16,916 nucleotides of DNA from an uncultured Methylotenera sp. (GCA_937957775.1 CALFXV010000102.1:1-16916), one strand, 5' to 3'. Counted from the stretch's first letter, positions 8,857-16,842 are shown. Translations and numbers: made by a program. The notes: generated by a model from the sequence alone, not told the origin.

Positions 8857-11800
8857 TTAATTGCGATCTAGGTCAATGTCGATGGCGAGTGAACGAATTT
8901 CTTTCACTAACACGTTGAATGATTCCGGCATGCCGGCATCAATTTTGTGTTCGCCTTTGACGATGTTTTCATATACTTTGGTACGGCCAGTGACGTCATC
9001 CGATTTCACTGTCAGCATTTCTTGCAAGGTATATGACGCACCGTATGCTTCTAATGCCCAGACCTCCATCTCACCAAAACGCTGGCCACCAAATTGCGCT
9101 TTACCGCCTAATGGTTGTTGCGTCACCAATGAGTATGGTCCAGTTGAACGCGCATGCATTTTGTCATCAACCAAGTGATGCAATTTCAACACGTGCATGT
9201 AACCGACCGTCACTGGACGCTCAAACGCATCACCGGTGCGACCGTCAAACAATTTCACCTGGGTTTTACCGGCAGAGAACTGCAATTGTTTGGTGCGTGC
9301 ATCGTCATCAGGGAAAGCAAGATCCAACATGGCTTTAATATCGGATTCGGCTGCACCATCAAATACTGGCGTTGCAAATGGCACGCCATTTTTAAGGTTT
9401 CTTGCTAACTCCAACACTTCTGCATCGCTAAAGGATTTGATGTCTTCTTTTTTGCCTGTGCTGCCGTTGTAAATTTGTTCTAAGAACTTACGGATTTCAG
9501 CCACTTTAACTTCGGCTTGCAACATTTCATCGATGCGATGGCCTAGGCCTTTAGCAGCCCAACCCAAGTGGGTTTCTAGGATCTGACCGATGTTCATACG
9601 TGACGGCACACCCAACGGATTCAACACAATGTCCATAGGCGTCCCATCTGCCATGTGCGGCATGTCTTCCACTGGGCAGATTTTTGAAATCACGCCTTTA
9701 TTACCATGACGGCCGGCCATTTTATCGCCTGGCTGTATACGACGTTTAACGGCTAGATAAACCTTAACCATTTTTTGAACGCCAGCTGGCAATTCATCGC
9801 CTTGGGTCAATTTACGTTTTTTCTCTTCAAATTTATTATCGAAAGCAACACGGGCTTGCGCCAAGCTGTCTTTCAATTGTTCCATTTGTCTAGCAGTTTC
9901 TTCATCACTTAAGCGAATATCAAACCAATCGTAACGGCCTACTGCAGCCAAGTATTCAGCTGTCAGTGTTTCGCCTTTTTTCAATTTGTTTGGACCACCG
10001 GTGGCCACTTTACCTTCGATCAAACGGCGAATACGGCCAAAGGCATCGTCTTCAACAATACGCATTTGGTCAGCCAGATCGGTTTTATAGTGCGCCAATT
10101 GATCGTCGATAATTTGCTGGGCACGTGAATCACGCTCCAAGCCTTCACGAGTGAACACCTGCACATCAATAACGGTGCCGCTCATGCCTGATGGTACGCG
10201 TAATGACGTGTCTTTTACGTCCGACGCTTTTTCACCGAAGATTGCGCGCAGCAATTTCTCTTCTGGTGTCAATTGCGTTTCACCTTTAGGGGTCACTTTA
10301 CCGACCAATACATCGCCTGCTTCAACGTCTGCACCGATATAAATAATACCGATCTCATCCAAGCGGCTTAGCATGCGCTCGCTTAGGTTAGAGATATCTT
10401 GGGTGATTTCCTCAGGTCCTAATTTTGTGTCACGTGCCACCACAGTTAACTCTTCAATGTGGATGGATGTGTAGCGATCGTCCGCTACCACGCGCTCGGA
10501 AATTAAGATGGAATCCTCATAGTTGTAACCATTCCATGGCATGAAACCAACCAACATGTTTTGACCTAAAGCCAATTCACCCATGTCGGTAGAAGCACCG
10601 TCGGCTATCACATCGCCGCGCGCCAATTTATCACCCACTTGCACTAATGGACGTTGGTTAATGTTGGTATTTTGGTTAGAGCGGGTGTATTTGATTAAAT
10701 TGTAGATGTCCACACCGACTTCACCGTCTTTGGCTTCATCGTCGTTAACACGAACCACAATACGACCAGAGTCGACGTAATCCACTACCCCACCACGACG
10801 CGCTTGCACGGTCGTACCGGAGTCAACCGCCACTGTACGCTCAATACCGGTACCAACCACGGCTTTTTCTGCACGTAAGCAAGGTACAGCTTGACGTTGC
10901 ATGTTGGCGCCCATCAATGCACGGTTCGCATCATCGTGTTCCAAGAATGGAATTAAAGATGCCGCCACCGACACAATTTGGCCTGGCGCCACGTCCATGT
11001 ATTGGACACGCTCAGGTTGCGTCATGGTGAATTCATTATGATGACGTGAAGAAATTAAGTCTTCCACGAACATGTTTTTCGCATCCAAATCGGTATTGGC
11101 CTGCGCAATCATGTACTGGCTTTCTTCAATGGCCGACAAGTAATCAATGGTGCCGGATACTTTATTGCCATCCACACGACGGTATGGGGTTTCTAAGAAA
11201 CCGTATTCATTGGTACGAGCATACAAAGCCAATGAGTTAATCAAACCAATGTTTGGACCTTCCGGTGTTTCAATCGGGCACATACGACCGTAATGGGTTG
11301 AATGCACGTCGCGCACCTCAAAACCTGCACGCTCACGCGTCAAGCCGCCTGGGCCTAAAGCTGAAATACGGCGTTTGTGGGTAATCTCAGACAACGGATT
11401 GGTTTGATCCATAAACTGTGACAATTGGCTGGATCCAAAGAACTCACGTATCGCACTGGACACAGGTTTAGCATTGATCAAATCATGCGGCATTAAATTG
11501 TCTGATTCGGCTTGGCTTAAGCGCTCTTTAACCGCACGTTCCACACGGACTAAACCGGTACGGAATTGGTTTTCAGCTAGCTCACCGACTGAACGAATGC
11601 GGCGGTTACCTAAGTGGTCAATGTCATCAATCTCACCGCGACCATTACGCAATTCCAACAACACGCCGATTACCGCTAGGATGTCATCATTTGACAACAC
11701 GTAAGCGCCTTCAGCGCCACGTGGGCCTTTTTCTTCGTAGAACTTACGCATCCAATTTGATTGACGCTCTTCCGCTTTAACTGGGAAGGCGCGACGATTA

Positions 11801-13029
11801 AACTTCATACGGCCCACGCGTGACAAATCGTAACGGTCTTCATTAAAGAATAAACCGTTAAATAAGGCCTCAACTGAATCTTCAGTTGGTGGCTCACCTG
11901 GGCGCATCATGCGGTAGATTGCAACGCGAGCACTGTATTGATCTGGGATTTCATCGATACGCAGGGTTTGTGAGATGTAGTCACCGTGATCTAAATCATT
12001 AGAGTACAGCGTGCTAATTTGCTTAACGTTAGCCGCGATCAATTTTTCCAATAGCGATTCTGTGATCTCGTCGTTCGCATTCGCTACCACTTCACCGGTT
12101 TCGCTATCAATAATGTTGTTGGCAATGGCGCGACCCAAGATAAAATCTTGTGGCACGGCAATTTTGTTAACGCCGGCTTTTTCCATGTCCCGTATGTGTT
12201 TAACGGTAATGCGTTTATCTTTAGCCACCAATACATCGCCGTTTTTAGCCACGATGTCAAATTTAGCCACTTCGCCACGGAGACGATCTGGTACCAAACT
12301 AAACTCAATGCCTTTAGCGCTGATATGGAAAGTATCAAAATCAAAGAAGGTAGCAATGATTTGCTCTGGGGTGTAACCCAATGCTTTTAGCAAGATGGTG
12401 ACCGGCATCTTACGACGACGATCGATACGGAAATACAAGTAATCTTTTGGATCAAACTCAAAATCCAACCATGAACCACGGTATGGAATGATCCGGGCTG
12501 AGAATAATAATTTACCTGAGCTGTGAGTTTTGCCTCTATCATGCTCAAAGAACACGCCAGGACTGCGGTGCAATTGCGACACAATCACACGCTCGGTACC
12601 GTTAATAACGAAGGAGCCATTTTCAGTCATCAAAGGCAATTCGCCCATGTAAACTTCTTGTTCTTTCACTTCTTTAACGGTAGGTTTGGACGCTTCTTTG
12701 TCCATAATGGTTAAACGCACCTTAACGCGCAACGGCGCTGCATAGGTTAAACCGCGTTGTTGGCATTCTTTAACATCAAATGGCTCTGCACCAAGCTGAT
12801 AGCTTACGTAATCCAATCTGGCGTTGCCTGAATGGCTAACAATAGGGAATACAGAGGCGAAGGTCGATTGCAGACCATCTTCAGTGCGCTTATCTGCGGC
12901 TACGTCTGCCTGCAAAAAGGCCTTATAGGACTCCAATTGCATTGCAAGTAAGTAGGGAATTTCTTGAACACTTTCGCGTTTAGCAAAACTTTTACGAAGG
13001 CGTTTCTTTTCGGTGAAGGAATAGCTCAT
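8857..13029 (-). CDS. rpoB: DNA-directed RNA polymerase subunit beta
   Basis: Beta forms the other half of the RNA polymerase active cleft and the rifampicin pocket. The 1390-residue product starts [20 protein letters not shown] at ATG 13029, with AGGAG 5 bases upstream. The rifampicin cluster I segment runs from about 535 to 562; D541, H551 and S556 correspond to E. coli D516, H526 and S531 and have wild-type identities, so a rifampicin-sensitive enzyme is predicted. The residue equivalent to E. coli N518 is T543. The late catalytic motif [15 protein letters not shown] is present, as is the C-terminal region containing [20 protein letters not shown]. Compared with my memory of E. coli (1342 residues), there is an extra segment of about 20 residues near 414-443 (around [18 protein letters not shown]). 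Such an insert is common in betaproteobacterial RpoB. The gene follows rplL across a 228-base structured gap. Confidence 0.99.
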   Translation of the reverse strand: MSYSFTEKKRLRKSFAKRESVQEIPYLLAMQLESYKAFLQADVAADKRTEDGLQSTFASVFPIVSHSGNARLDYVSYQLGAEPFDVKECQQRGLTYAAPLRVKVRLTIMDKEASKPTVKEVKEQEVYMGELPLMTENGSFVINGTERVIVSQLHRSPGVFFEHDRGKTHSSGKLLFSARIIPYRGSWLDFEFDPKDYLYFRIDRRRKMPVTILLKALGYTPEQIIATFFDFDTFHISAKGIEFSLVPDRLRGEVAKFDIVAKNGDVLVAKDKRITVKHIRDMEKAGVNKIAVPQDFILGRAIANNIIDSETGEVVANANDEITESLLEKLIAANVKQISTLYSNDLDHGDYISQTLRIDEIPDQYSARVAIYRMMRPGEPPTEDSVEALFNGLFFNEDRYDLSRVGRMKFNRRAFPVKAEERQSNWMRKFYEEKGPRGAEGAYVLSNDDILAVIGVLLELRNGRGEIDDIDHLGNRRIRSVGELAENQFRTGLVRVERAVKERLSQAESDNLMPHDLINAKPVSSAIREFFGSSQLSQFMDQTNPLSEITHKRRISALGPGGLTRERAGFEVRDVHSTHYGRMCPIETPEGPNIGLINSLALYARTNEYGFLETPYRRVDGNKVSGTIDYLSAIEESQYMIAQANTDLDAKNMFVEDLISSRHHNEFTMTQPERVQYMDVAPGQIVSVAASLIPFLEHDDANRALMGANMQRQAVPCLRAEKAVVGTGIERTVAVDSGTTVQARRGGVVDYVDSGRIVVRVNDDEAKDGEVGVDIYNLIKYTRSNQNTNINQRPLVQVGDKLARGDVIADGASTDMGELALGQNMLVGFMPWNGYNYEDSILISERVVADDRYTSIHIEELTVVARDTKLGPEEITQDISNLSERMLSRLDEIGIIYIGADVEAGDVLVGKVTPKGETQLTPEEKLLRAIFGEKASDVKDTSLRVPSGMSGTVIDVQVFTREGLERDSRAQQIIDDQLAHYKTDLADQMRIVEDDAFGRIRRLIEGKVATGGPNKLKKGETLTAEYLAAVGRYDWFDIRLSDEETARQMEQLKDSLAQARVAFDNKFEEKKRKLTQGDELPAGVQKMVKVYLAVKRRIQPGDKMAGRHGNKGVISKICPVEDMPHMADGTPMDIVLNPLGVPSRMNIGQILETHLGWAAKGLGHRIDEMLQAEVKVAEIRKFLEQIYNGSTGKKEDIKSFSDAEVLELARNLKNGVPFATPVFDGAAESDIKAMLDLAFPDDDARTKQLQFSAGKTQVKLFDGRTGDAFERPVTVGYMHVLKLHHLVDDKMHARSTGPYSLVTQQPLGGKAQFGGQRFGEMEVWALEAYGASYTLQEMLTVKSDDVTGRTKVYENIVKGEHKIDAGMPESFNVLVKEIRSLAIDIDLDRN

Positions 13030-13257
13030 TGCATCTCCTAGTATTTGAGGGCAGAAATTAAAGCACTTGTTATAAATTGAAAATTTATACGCCTGAAAAG
13101 CACTTTTATTTCTAACTTCATGTGTTAAAAATTGATAAAAAACCGGCCGTACTTGTAATACTTCTTTGCATTACATTTTGTTACACTTTTTTCGTCGCTA
13201 TAAACGGCGAAGGCTGACGGTTTCCCGTCAGCCCATGGCCATTAATTCAGCAATGAA
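13030..13257 (-). promoter_or_regulatory. rplL-rpoB intergenic region (attenuator/processing region)
   Basis: This 228-base gap contains a strong hairpin (13212-13233, listed separately). It also has a very AT-rich inverted repeat TATAAATT/AATTTATA (13071-13078 and 13082-13089), flanked in the transcript by two copies of AAGTGCTTT. In E. coli the equivalent gap contains a partial terminator and an RNase III site that lower rpoBC expression relative to the stalk genes; the same job is inferred here from position. TATA-like hexamers occur, but none has a convincing -35 partner, so no promoter is called. Confidence 0.45.
13212..13233 (-). repeat. 9-bp perfect hairpin with GAAA tetraloop, between rplL and rpoB
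   Basis: On the transcribed strand GGCTGACGG and CCGTCAGCC pair perfectly around GAAA, a GNRA-class loop. It begins 24 bases after the rplL stop codon. The sequence that follows (TTCGCCGTTTATAGCG) contains only short U-runs and a further weak TCGC/GCGA pairing, so read-through into rpoB is expected. Position matches the E. coli rplL-rpoB attenuator. Confidence 0.7.
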
Positions 13258-13635
13258 TTATTTGATTTCGCCAGTTGCACCAGCTTCGATCAATTTTTTC
13301 AATGCAGCTTCTGCATCCGCTTTATTCAAGCCTTCTTTAATGGTTTTTGGTGCGCCATCAACTAAGTCTTTCGCTTCTTTCAAACCTAAAGCCGTTAATT
13401 CGCGAACCGCTTTAATAACGCTTACTTTTTGTTCGCCAGCGTTGGTCAAGATAACGCTAAATTCAGTTTGCTCAGAAGCAGCAGCTGTTGCTGCACCGCC
13501 ACCTGCTGAAGCTGCTACAGCCACTGCTGCTGCTGAAACGCCAAATGTTTCTTCGATTTCTTTAATGAATGCCGTTAAATCTAAAACTGACATCTTGCTT
13601 ACTGCATCTAAAATATCTTTATTTGAAACTGCCAT
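13258..13635 (-). CDS. rplL: Large-subunit ribosomal protein L7/L12 (bL12)
   Basis: L12 is the multi-copy stalk protein that recruits and activates translational GTPases such as EF-G and EF-Tu. The 125-residue acidic product starts at ATG 13635, with AAGGAA about 7 bases upstream. Three parts are visible: an N-terminal dimerisation domain (about 1-33, containing [13 protein letters not shown]), an Ala/Gly-rich flexible hinge (about 34-53), and the globular C-terminal domain (about 57-125) with the factor-binding segment [20 protein letters not shown] at 73-92. Length is within the normal range. The gene lies 81 bases after rplJ, whose product anchors L12 dimers to the ribosome. Such stalk operons need more L12 than L10, but nothing in the short gap explains how that ratio is set. 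Confidence 0.98.
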   Translation of the reverse strand: MAVSNKDILDAVSKMSVLDLTAFIKEIEETFGVSAAAVAVAASAGGGAATAAASEQTEFSVILTNAGEQKVSVIKAVRELTALGLKEAKDLVDGAPKTIKEGLNKADAEAALKKLIEAGATGEIK

Positions 13636-13716
13636 TTTAATATTCCTTAAATTTAATAATGTTGCTTTTAATTAGTCGCTCATATGAACTATGCGCAGTG
13701 AATTAAGTGCTTAGAA

Positions 13717-14205
13717 TTACGCTGCTTTTGTATCACGAACAGCCGCAAGCGCACGTGCAAACTTAGTTGGCACCTCGTTGAGCGTGCGTGCAAATTTTGC
13801 AAGCAATTCTTCACGACCTAATGTAGATGCTAGGGCTTGAATGCCTGCAACATCCATCACTTGATTGGGGATCGCGCCACCTTTAATGACAAACTTGTCA
13901 TTAGCTTTAGCGAAATTGTTCAACACTTTTGCCGCAGCCACTGGGTCTGCTGAAATACCAAACACCAATGGACCAACCATATTGCTTGCTAAAGCTGAAA
14001 ACGGTGTGCCGTCAACTGCACGACGAACCAAGGTGTTTTTCAACACGCGTAGGTATACACCAGATTTACGAGCCTCAGCACGTAACACAGTCATATCTGC
14101 CACGCCCATGCCGCGGTATTCGGCTAGAACGATGGCTTGCGCCTCAGCAACTTGTGCGCTAACTTCTGCAACTACTGCTTTTTTCTCTGTAAGATTTAGA
14201 CTCAA
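13717..14205 (-). CDS. rplJ: Large-subunit ribosomal protein L10 (uL10)
   Basis: L10 anchors the L7/L12 dimers to the 23S GTPase centre. The product has 162 residues. No ATG fits the family N-terminus; the start is TTG at 14205, preceded by a good AAGGAG with 8 bases between GGAG and the start, giving (M)[15 protein letters not shown]. The N-terminal RNA-binding domain includes AEYRGM (28-33) and LKNTL (55-59). The C-terminal helix (about 131-162) is the L12 docking segment. The 329-base leader carries structures resembling the known L10 autoregulatory site, where excess L10-L12 complex represses translation in E. coli. The weak TTG start may help keep translation under leader control, but that is inference. 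Confidence 0.97.
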   Translation of the reverse strand: MSLNLTEKKAVVAEVSAQVAEAQAIVLAEYRGMGVADMTVLRAEARKSGVYLRVLKNTLVRRAVDGTPFSALASNMVGPLVFGISADPVAAAKVLNNFAKANDKFVIKGGAIPNQVMDVAGIQALASTLGREELLAKFARTLNEVPTKFARALAAVRDTKAA

Positions 14206-14327
14206 GGTCTGTACTCCTTCCGTTAAAATCTCCGCCTTATTGCTAAAGCAGAATCCGTTTTTAATGTCAGAATCAACACTAAAAACCTTTTACGGCGATC
14301 ATTTAGCAGGGAATTATTCCTGTTTAG

Positions 14328-14440
14328 GGATGCGCCATCTGCGTAGGGTTTTGTCTATTTGTCGCAGAGGTCGAAGTTAAACGCCCTTCTTCACCCACCA
14401 CCAACACACTTACATTAAGTCCAAAGGACACCTACGGTCT
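14328..14440 (-). ncRNA. Candidate L10 (rplJ) leader, autoregulatory RNA
   Basis: On the transcript, CGTAGG (14436-14431) can pair with CCTACG (14347-14342) and enclose about 83 bases. Inside lies a small hairpin GTCC-TTT-GGAC (14429-14419). Just after the closing helix comes GCAGATGGCGCATC, which can fold as GATG/CATC. The sequence AAAGACCGTAGG at the 5' side and the placement about 125 bases before the rplJ start are as expected for the L10-binding leader known from E. coli and Bacillus. The family assignment rests on position, pairing and my memory of such leaders. A covariance-model search (Rfam L10_leader) would decide. Confidence 0.55.
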
Positions 14441-14499
14441 TTGATAACCTCTTTATTGTCAGCCATTACGCTTACACTAAAGAGCCCAAAGGCCTTTGC

Positions 14500-14523
14500 G
14501 AGTCGCGCTCGTGAGCGCGACTC
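14500..14523 (-). repeat. Perfect 11-bp GC-rich inverted repeat after rplA
   Basis: GAGTCGCGCTC (14500-14510) and GAGCGCGACTC (14513-14523) are exact reverse complements separated by two bases, equivalent to a 10-bp stem with a 4-base loop. It begins 12 bases beyond the rplA stop. On the transcribed strand the 3' flank is GCAAAGGCC, with no U-run. On the opposite strand a T-run follows about 7 bases after the stem. It is therefore not a standard terminator for rplA, and is more likely an mRNA-end, processing or attenuation structure. Confidence 0.75.
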
Positions 14524-14534
14524 ATCATTCTTTT

Positions 14535-15221
14535 TTATGCAACCAAGCTGGCTTGATCAACACGAACGCCTGCACCCATGGTGCTAGATACAGACAATTT
14601 TTTCAGGTAAACGCCTTTAGTAGCGGCTGGCTTCGCTTTGTTCAAAGCGTCTACCAATGCTAATAAGTTGCCTTGCAATTGATCAACCGTGAACGATGCA
14701 CGGCCGATAGTGCAATGCACAATGCCGCCTTTGTCTGTACGGTATTGCACTTGGCCGGCTTTAGCGTTTTTAACCGCTGTTGCAGCATCCGGTGTCACGG
14801 TGCCGACTTTTGGGTTAGGCATCAAACCACGTGGGCCTAATACTTGACCTAAGGCACCAACAATACGCATGGCATCAGGCGTGGCAATAACGATGTCAAA
14901 ATCCATCACACCGGCTTTAACTTGTTCAGCCAAATCTTCAAAACCAACCACATCCGCACCAGCGGCCTTAGCGGCTTCAGCTTGGGCACCTTGAGCAAAA
15001 ACGGCAACGCGTGTCGTTTTACCTGTGCCGTTTGGTAGCACCAATGCACCACGAACCAATTGGTCTGATTTACGTGCATCAATACCAAGATTAATCACTG
15101 CATCAACGGATTCGTTGAATTTAGCTTTGGCATTTTCCTTAACCAAGGTTAAGCCTTCTTGCACTGGATACAATTTATTGCGATCCACTTTTGCGCGTAG
15201 CGCTTCAATTCTTTTACCCAT
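14535..15221 (-). CDS. rplA: Large-subunit ribosomal protein L1 (uL1)
   Basis: L1 forms the mobile L1 stalk that escorts deacylated tRNA through the E site, and is a known translational repressor of the rplK-rplA mRNA in E. coli. The longest open frame runs upstream to 15329, but the start is ATG 15221 ([20 protein letters not shown], 228 residues). It is preceded by a strong GGAGGG 8 bases upstream and lies just one base after the rplK stop codon. Conserved segments include [20 protein letters not shown] (about 35-54) and [15 protein letters not shown], the signature loop in the second half. The C-terminus ...[16 protein letters not shown] is normal. Tight spacing to rplK implies translational coupling. 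Confidence 0.98.
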   Translation of the reverse strand: MGKRIEALRAKVDRNKLYPVQEGLTLVKENAKAKFNESVDAVINLGIDARKSDQLVRGALVLPNGTGKTTRVAVFAQGAQAEAAKAAGADVVGFEDLAEQVKAGVMDFDIVIATPDAMRIVGALGQVLGPRGLMPNPKVGTVTPDAATAVKNAKAGQVQYRTDKGGIVHCTIGRASFTVDQLQGNLLALVDALNKAKPAATKGVYLKKLSVSSTMGAGVRVDQASLVA

Positions 15222-15222
15222 G

Positions 15223-15654
15223 TTATACACCCTCCACTTCAATGCCCATGCTGCGCGCGCTACCAGCAATGGTACGAACTGCAGCATCCATATCAGCTGC
15301 TGAAAGATCAGCACGTTTAGTGTTAACAATCTCTTCGGCTTGTGCGCGAGTGATTTTACCCACTTTGTCTGTATGCGGACGTGGTGAACCTTTAGTAATG
15401 CCGGCTGCTTTTTTGATCAAAATAGTGGCCGGTGGCGATTTCATGATAAAAGTAAAACTCTTATCAGCAAATGCAGTAATCACCACAGGAATTGGCAAAC
15501 CCGGCTCAACGCTTTGGGTTGCGGCATTAAATGCCTTACAAAATTCCATGATGTTTAAACCACGTTGGCCTAAGGCCGGACCTACTGGAGGACTTGGATT
15601 GGCTTTACCTGCAGGAATCTGCAGTTTTATGTAGCCGATGACTTTCTTTGCCAT
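15223..15654 (-). CDS. rplK: Large-subunit ribosomal protein L11 (uL11)
   Basis: L11 binds the 23S GTPase-associated centre with L10-L12 and helps elongation factors and RelA act there. The open frame extends 8 codons upstream, but the start is ATG 15654 ([20 protein letters not shown], 143 residues), with AGGAGT 6 bases upstream. The N-terminal domain has the proline-rich helix region with P20, P22, P23 and P26, a site linked in other bacteria to thiostrepton action. K3/K4 and K40 are candidate PrmA methylation positions. The C-terminal RNA-binding domain (about 75-143) contains [21 protein letters not shown] candidate L1-binding hairpin lies in the 69-base leader. rplA follows after one base. 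Confidence 0.98.
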   Translation of the reverse strand: MAKKVIGYIKLQIPAGKANPSPPVGPALGQRGLNIMEFCKAFNAATQSVEPGLPIPVVITAFADKSFTFIMKSPPATILIKKAAGITKGSPRPHTDKVGKITRAQAEEIVNTKRADLSAADMDAAVRTIAGSARSMGIEVEGV

Positions 15655-15670
15655 GCTATGACTCCTAAAT

Positions 15671-15702
15671 GGGTGCAAACGCTAATGGAATTAGCTCCCC
15701 GG
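15671..15702 (-). promoter_or_regulatory. Candidate L1-binding operator in the rplK leader
   Basis: On the transcript, GGGGAG (15700-15695) is followed by a hairpin GCTAAT-TCC-ATTAGC (15695-15681) and then GTTTGCACCC, whose CCC (15673-15671) can pair with the GGG run. This gives two stacked helices with an asymmetric internal loop, the general form of the L1 site in 23S rRNA and in L11-operon mRNAs. It ends about 5 bases before the rplK Shine-Dalgarno. L1 autorepression is established in E. coli; this site is inferred by shape and position. Confidence 0.42.
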
Positions 15703-15723
15703 TTAATAAACTTACTGCTGCTT

Positions 15724-16260
15724 TTAAACTTCTTTTTCGATCTGACTGAATTCCAATTCAACTGGGGTAGACCGACCAAAAATAACCACTGAGACACGCA
15801 ATTTGCTCTTCTCGTAATTAATGTCTTCCACGTTGCCAGAGAAATCTTTAAATGGGCCATCGATAATACGGATGGACTCGCCTTTTTCAAAGGTAAGCTT
15901 CTGCGTTGGATTGCTTTTACTGTCATCAATGCGTTGCAAGATGATGTCGACTTCTTTGTCTCTGATTGGCGTAGGCTTTTGTGCGCTACCGCCAATGAAA
16001 GCCGTTACGCGCGGCGTACTTTTAACCAAATGCCAGCTCTCGTCTGTCATGGCCATTTGCACCAAGACATAGCCTGGGTATAGCTTGCGCTCAGAGATGG
16101 TTTTTTGGCCGGCTTTCATTTCCACCACTTCTTCGATGGGGACCAAAATTTGTCCGAACTGATCTTGAAGACCGTTACGTACAATTCGCTCTTCCAAGCC
16201 TTTTTGAACGGATTTTTCAAAGCCTGAAAAAGCTTGTACCGCGTACCATTTCATACTCAT
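15724..16260 (-). CDS. nusG: Transcription termination/antitermination factor NusG
   Basis: NusG binds RNA polymerase at the clamp, suppresses pausing, and links polymerase to Rho or to ribosomal S10. The open frame runs back to 16284 inside secE, but the start is ATG 16260 ([20 protein letters not shown], 178 residues). It overlaps the secE stop codon by one base (TAATG) and has GGAG 6 bases upstream. The NGN domain covers about 3-110, with FSGFE, the PGYVLVQM segment (62-69) and the [17 protein letters not shown] region (75-91). The KOW domain (about 125-178) includes GPFKDFSG and ends [12 protein letters not shown]. All features are standard. Translational coupling with secE is likely. Confidence 0.98.
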   Translation of the reverse strand: MSMKWYAVQAFSGFEKSVQKGLEERIVRNGLQDQFGQILVPIEEVVEMKAGQKTISERKLYPGYVLVQMAMTDESWHLVKSTPRVTAFIGGSAQKPTPIRDKEVDIILQRIDDSKSNPTQKLTFEKGESIRIIDGPFKDFSGNVEDINYEKSKLRVSVVIFGRSTPVELEFSQIEKEV

Positions 16261-16607
16261 TACGCGCTCCGTCCCATTAACCACTGCACCATATAAGCAA
16301 ACCCAATATCCACAATTGCTAAAAATGCCGCCATAATCACTACCAAGACAAATACAACCAAGGTTGTTTGTATGGTTTCTTTACGGGTAGGCCAAACTAC
16401 TTTACGCGCCTCAGCCACCGCATCCGCGATAAAGCCTAGCGACTGCTGACCAACAGCTGTCGTCCAGAGAACGACCACGGCAGCGCCCATACCGGCTAGC
16501 ACAACAAGGATACGTAAAACCGTAGCCTTATCTGCCAACAGGTAATAGCCCGCTATGCCTGCAGCAAGTAGCAAGAATGCTACTAACAACTTAATTTTGT
16601 TGATCAT
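16260..16607 (-). CDS. secE: Preprotein translocase subunit SecE
   Basis: SecE is an essential inner-membrane subunit of the SecYEG channel and clamps SecY. The 115-residue product starts [20 protein letters not shown] at ATG 16607; the upstream region has only a weak purine motif. Three hydrophobic segments are visible at about 6-24, 30-48 and 81-108. Between the second and third lies the family signature [12 protein letters not shown] (67-78), the amphipathic cytoplasmic helix and hinge. This is the three-span proteobacterial form rather than the short single-span form. The gene sits downstream of tRNA-Trp and overlaps nusG by one base, as is usual for this locus. Confidence 0.97.
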   Translation of the reverse strand: MINKIKLLVAFLLLAAGIAGYYLLADKATVLRILVVLAGMGAAVVVLWTTAVGQQSLGFIADAVAEARKVVWPTRKETIQTTLVVFVLVVIMAAFLAIVDIGFAYMVQWLMGRSA

Positions 16608-16630
16608 AATTTACTTAATTAGCATTACTT

Positions 16631-16682
16631 AAAAATTAACGACTAAAGCTTTAGTCATGCTTAATCAGAAAAACGATTAAGC
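16631..16682 (-). repeat. Two adjacent small hairpins between tRNA-Trp and secE
   Basis: In transcript order, GCTTAATC and GATTAAGC (16682-16675 and 16666-16659) pair around an 8-base loop. They are followed by the 16-base palindrome GACTAAAGCTTTAGTC (16656-16641) and then GTTAATTTTT. The second hairpin plus the U-rich tail resembles a weak intrinsic terminator, but its stem is AT-rich with a minimal loop. It could trim or limit read-through from the tRNA into secE, or form the tRNA 3' trailer. Confidence 0.45.
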
Positions 16683-16695
16683 CACACTCCAAATT

Positions 16696-16771
16696 TGGCA
16701 GGCCAAGAGGGTTTCGAACCCCCAACCCTCGGTTTTGGAGACCGATACTCTACCAGTTGAGCTATTGGCCT
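16696..16771 (-). tRNA. trpT: tRNA-Trp (anticodon CCA)
   Basis: The 76-base gene folds as a standard cloverleaf. The acceptor stem AGGCCAA/TTGGCCT is perfect, with G as discriminator and an encoded 3' CCA. The anticodon stem TCGGT/ACCGA closes the loop CTCCAAA, giving anticodon CCA for the UGG codon. The T-arm is GGGGGTTCGAAACCCTC with the normal GTTCGAAAC core. It lies 89 bases after the upstream tuf stop codon and 88 bases before secE, an arrangement common in betaproteobacteria. It is probably co-transcribed with secE-nusG or has its own promoter; I could not identify the latter. Confidence 0.97.
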
Positions 16772-16805
16772 GTTGTTACTACAAACACTTAAATTGCACT
16801 AGCTT

Positions 16806-16842
16806 AAACACAACAAGCTACGTCAGTTTATGACGTAGCTTG
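16806..16842 (-). terminator. Intrinsic terminator of the upstream tuf copy
   Basis: CAAGCTACGTCA (16814-16825) and TGACGTAGCTTG (16831-16842) form a perfect 12-bp stem with a 5-base loop. On the minus strand it starts 18 bases after the tuf stop codon and is followed by TTGTGTTT. The long stem and U-rich tail fit a Rho-independent terminator separating tuf from the tRNA-Trp-secE unit. The tail is interrupted by G residues, so termination may be incomplete. Confidence 0.75.

Larger units (their letters stand above)
14206..14534 (-). promoter_or_regulatory. rplA-rplJ intergenic leader region
   Basis: At 329 bases this is the longest non-coding stretch in the window. From the rplA end it holds a long GC-rich hairpin (14500-14523), a perfect 12-base palindrome CAAAGGCCTTTG (14487-14498), two copies of CTTACA(T/C)TAA each followed by CCAAAGG (14409-14427 and 14471-14492), a multi-helix element resembling the L10 leader (about 14328-14440), and finally the rplJ Shine-Dalgarno. 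No open reading frame of note is present. In E. coli a promoter for rplJL lies near this position; I could not find a -35/-10 pair good enough to call. Confidence 0.7.

Noticed and set aside
9033..9472. Overlapping plus-strand frames opposite the rpoB C-terminal part
   Set aside because: Several mutually overlapping frames on the same strand, all antisense to highly conserved RpoB sequence, are characteristic of shadows.
13060..13100. Possible sigma-70 promoter before rpoB using TATAAA or TATAAC
   Set aside because: No -35 hexamer at suitable spacing matches well; AT-rich sequence gives such hexamers easily.
13138..13152. CGGCCG palindrome followed by a T-run upstream of rpoB, as a terminator
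   Set aside because: The palindrome has no loop and cannot form a useful stem, so the T-run alone is not a terminator.
13166..13675. A 169-codon plus-strand open frame opposite rplL
   Set aside because: It is a shadow of the biased codon use of rplL on the other strand; its predicted protein is low-complexity Ala/Ser-rich and matches no family I know.
13865..14380. A 171-codon plus-strand open frame opposite rplJ and its leader
   Set aside because: It overlaps a well-supported ribosomal gene and leader RNA, lacks a recognisable domain and is best explained as antisense shadow.
15222..15329. Upstream extension of the rplA open frame (36 extra residues)
   Set aside because: It lies wholly within rplK; the ATG at 15221 has a strong Shine-Dalgarno and gives the standard L1 N-terminus.
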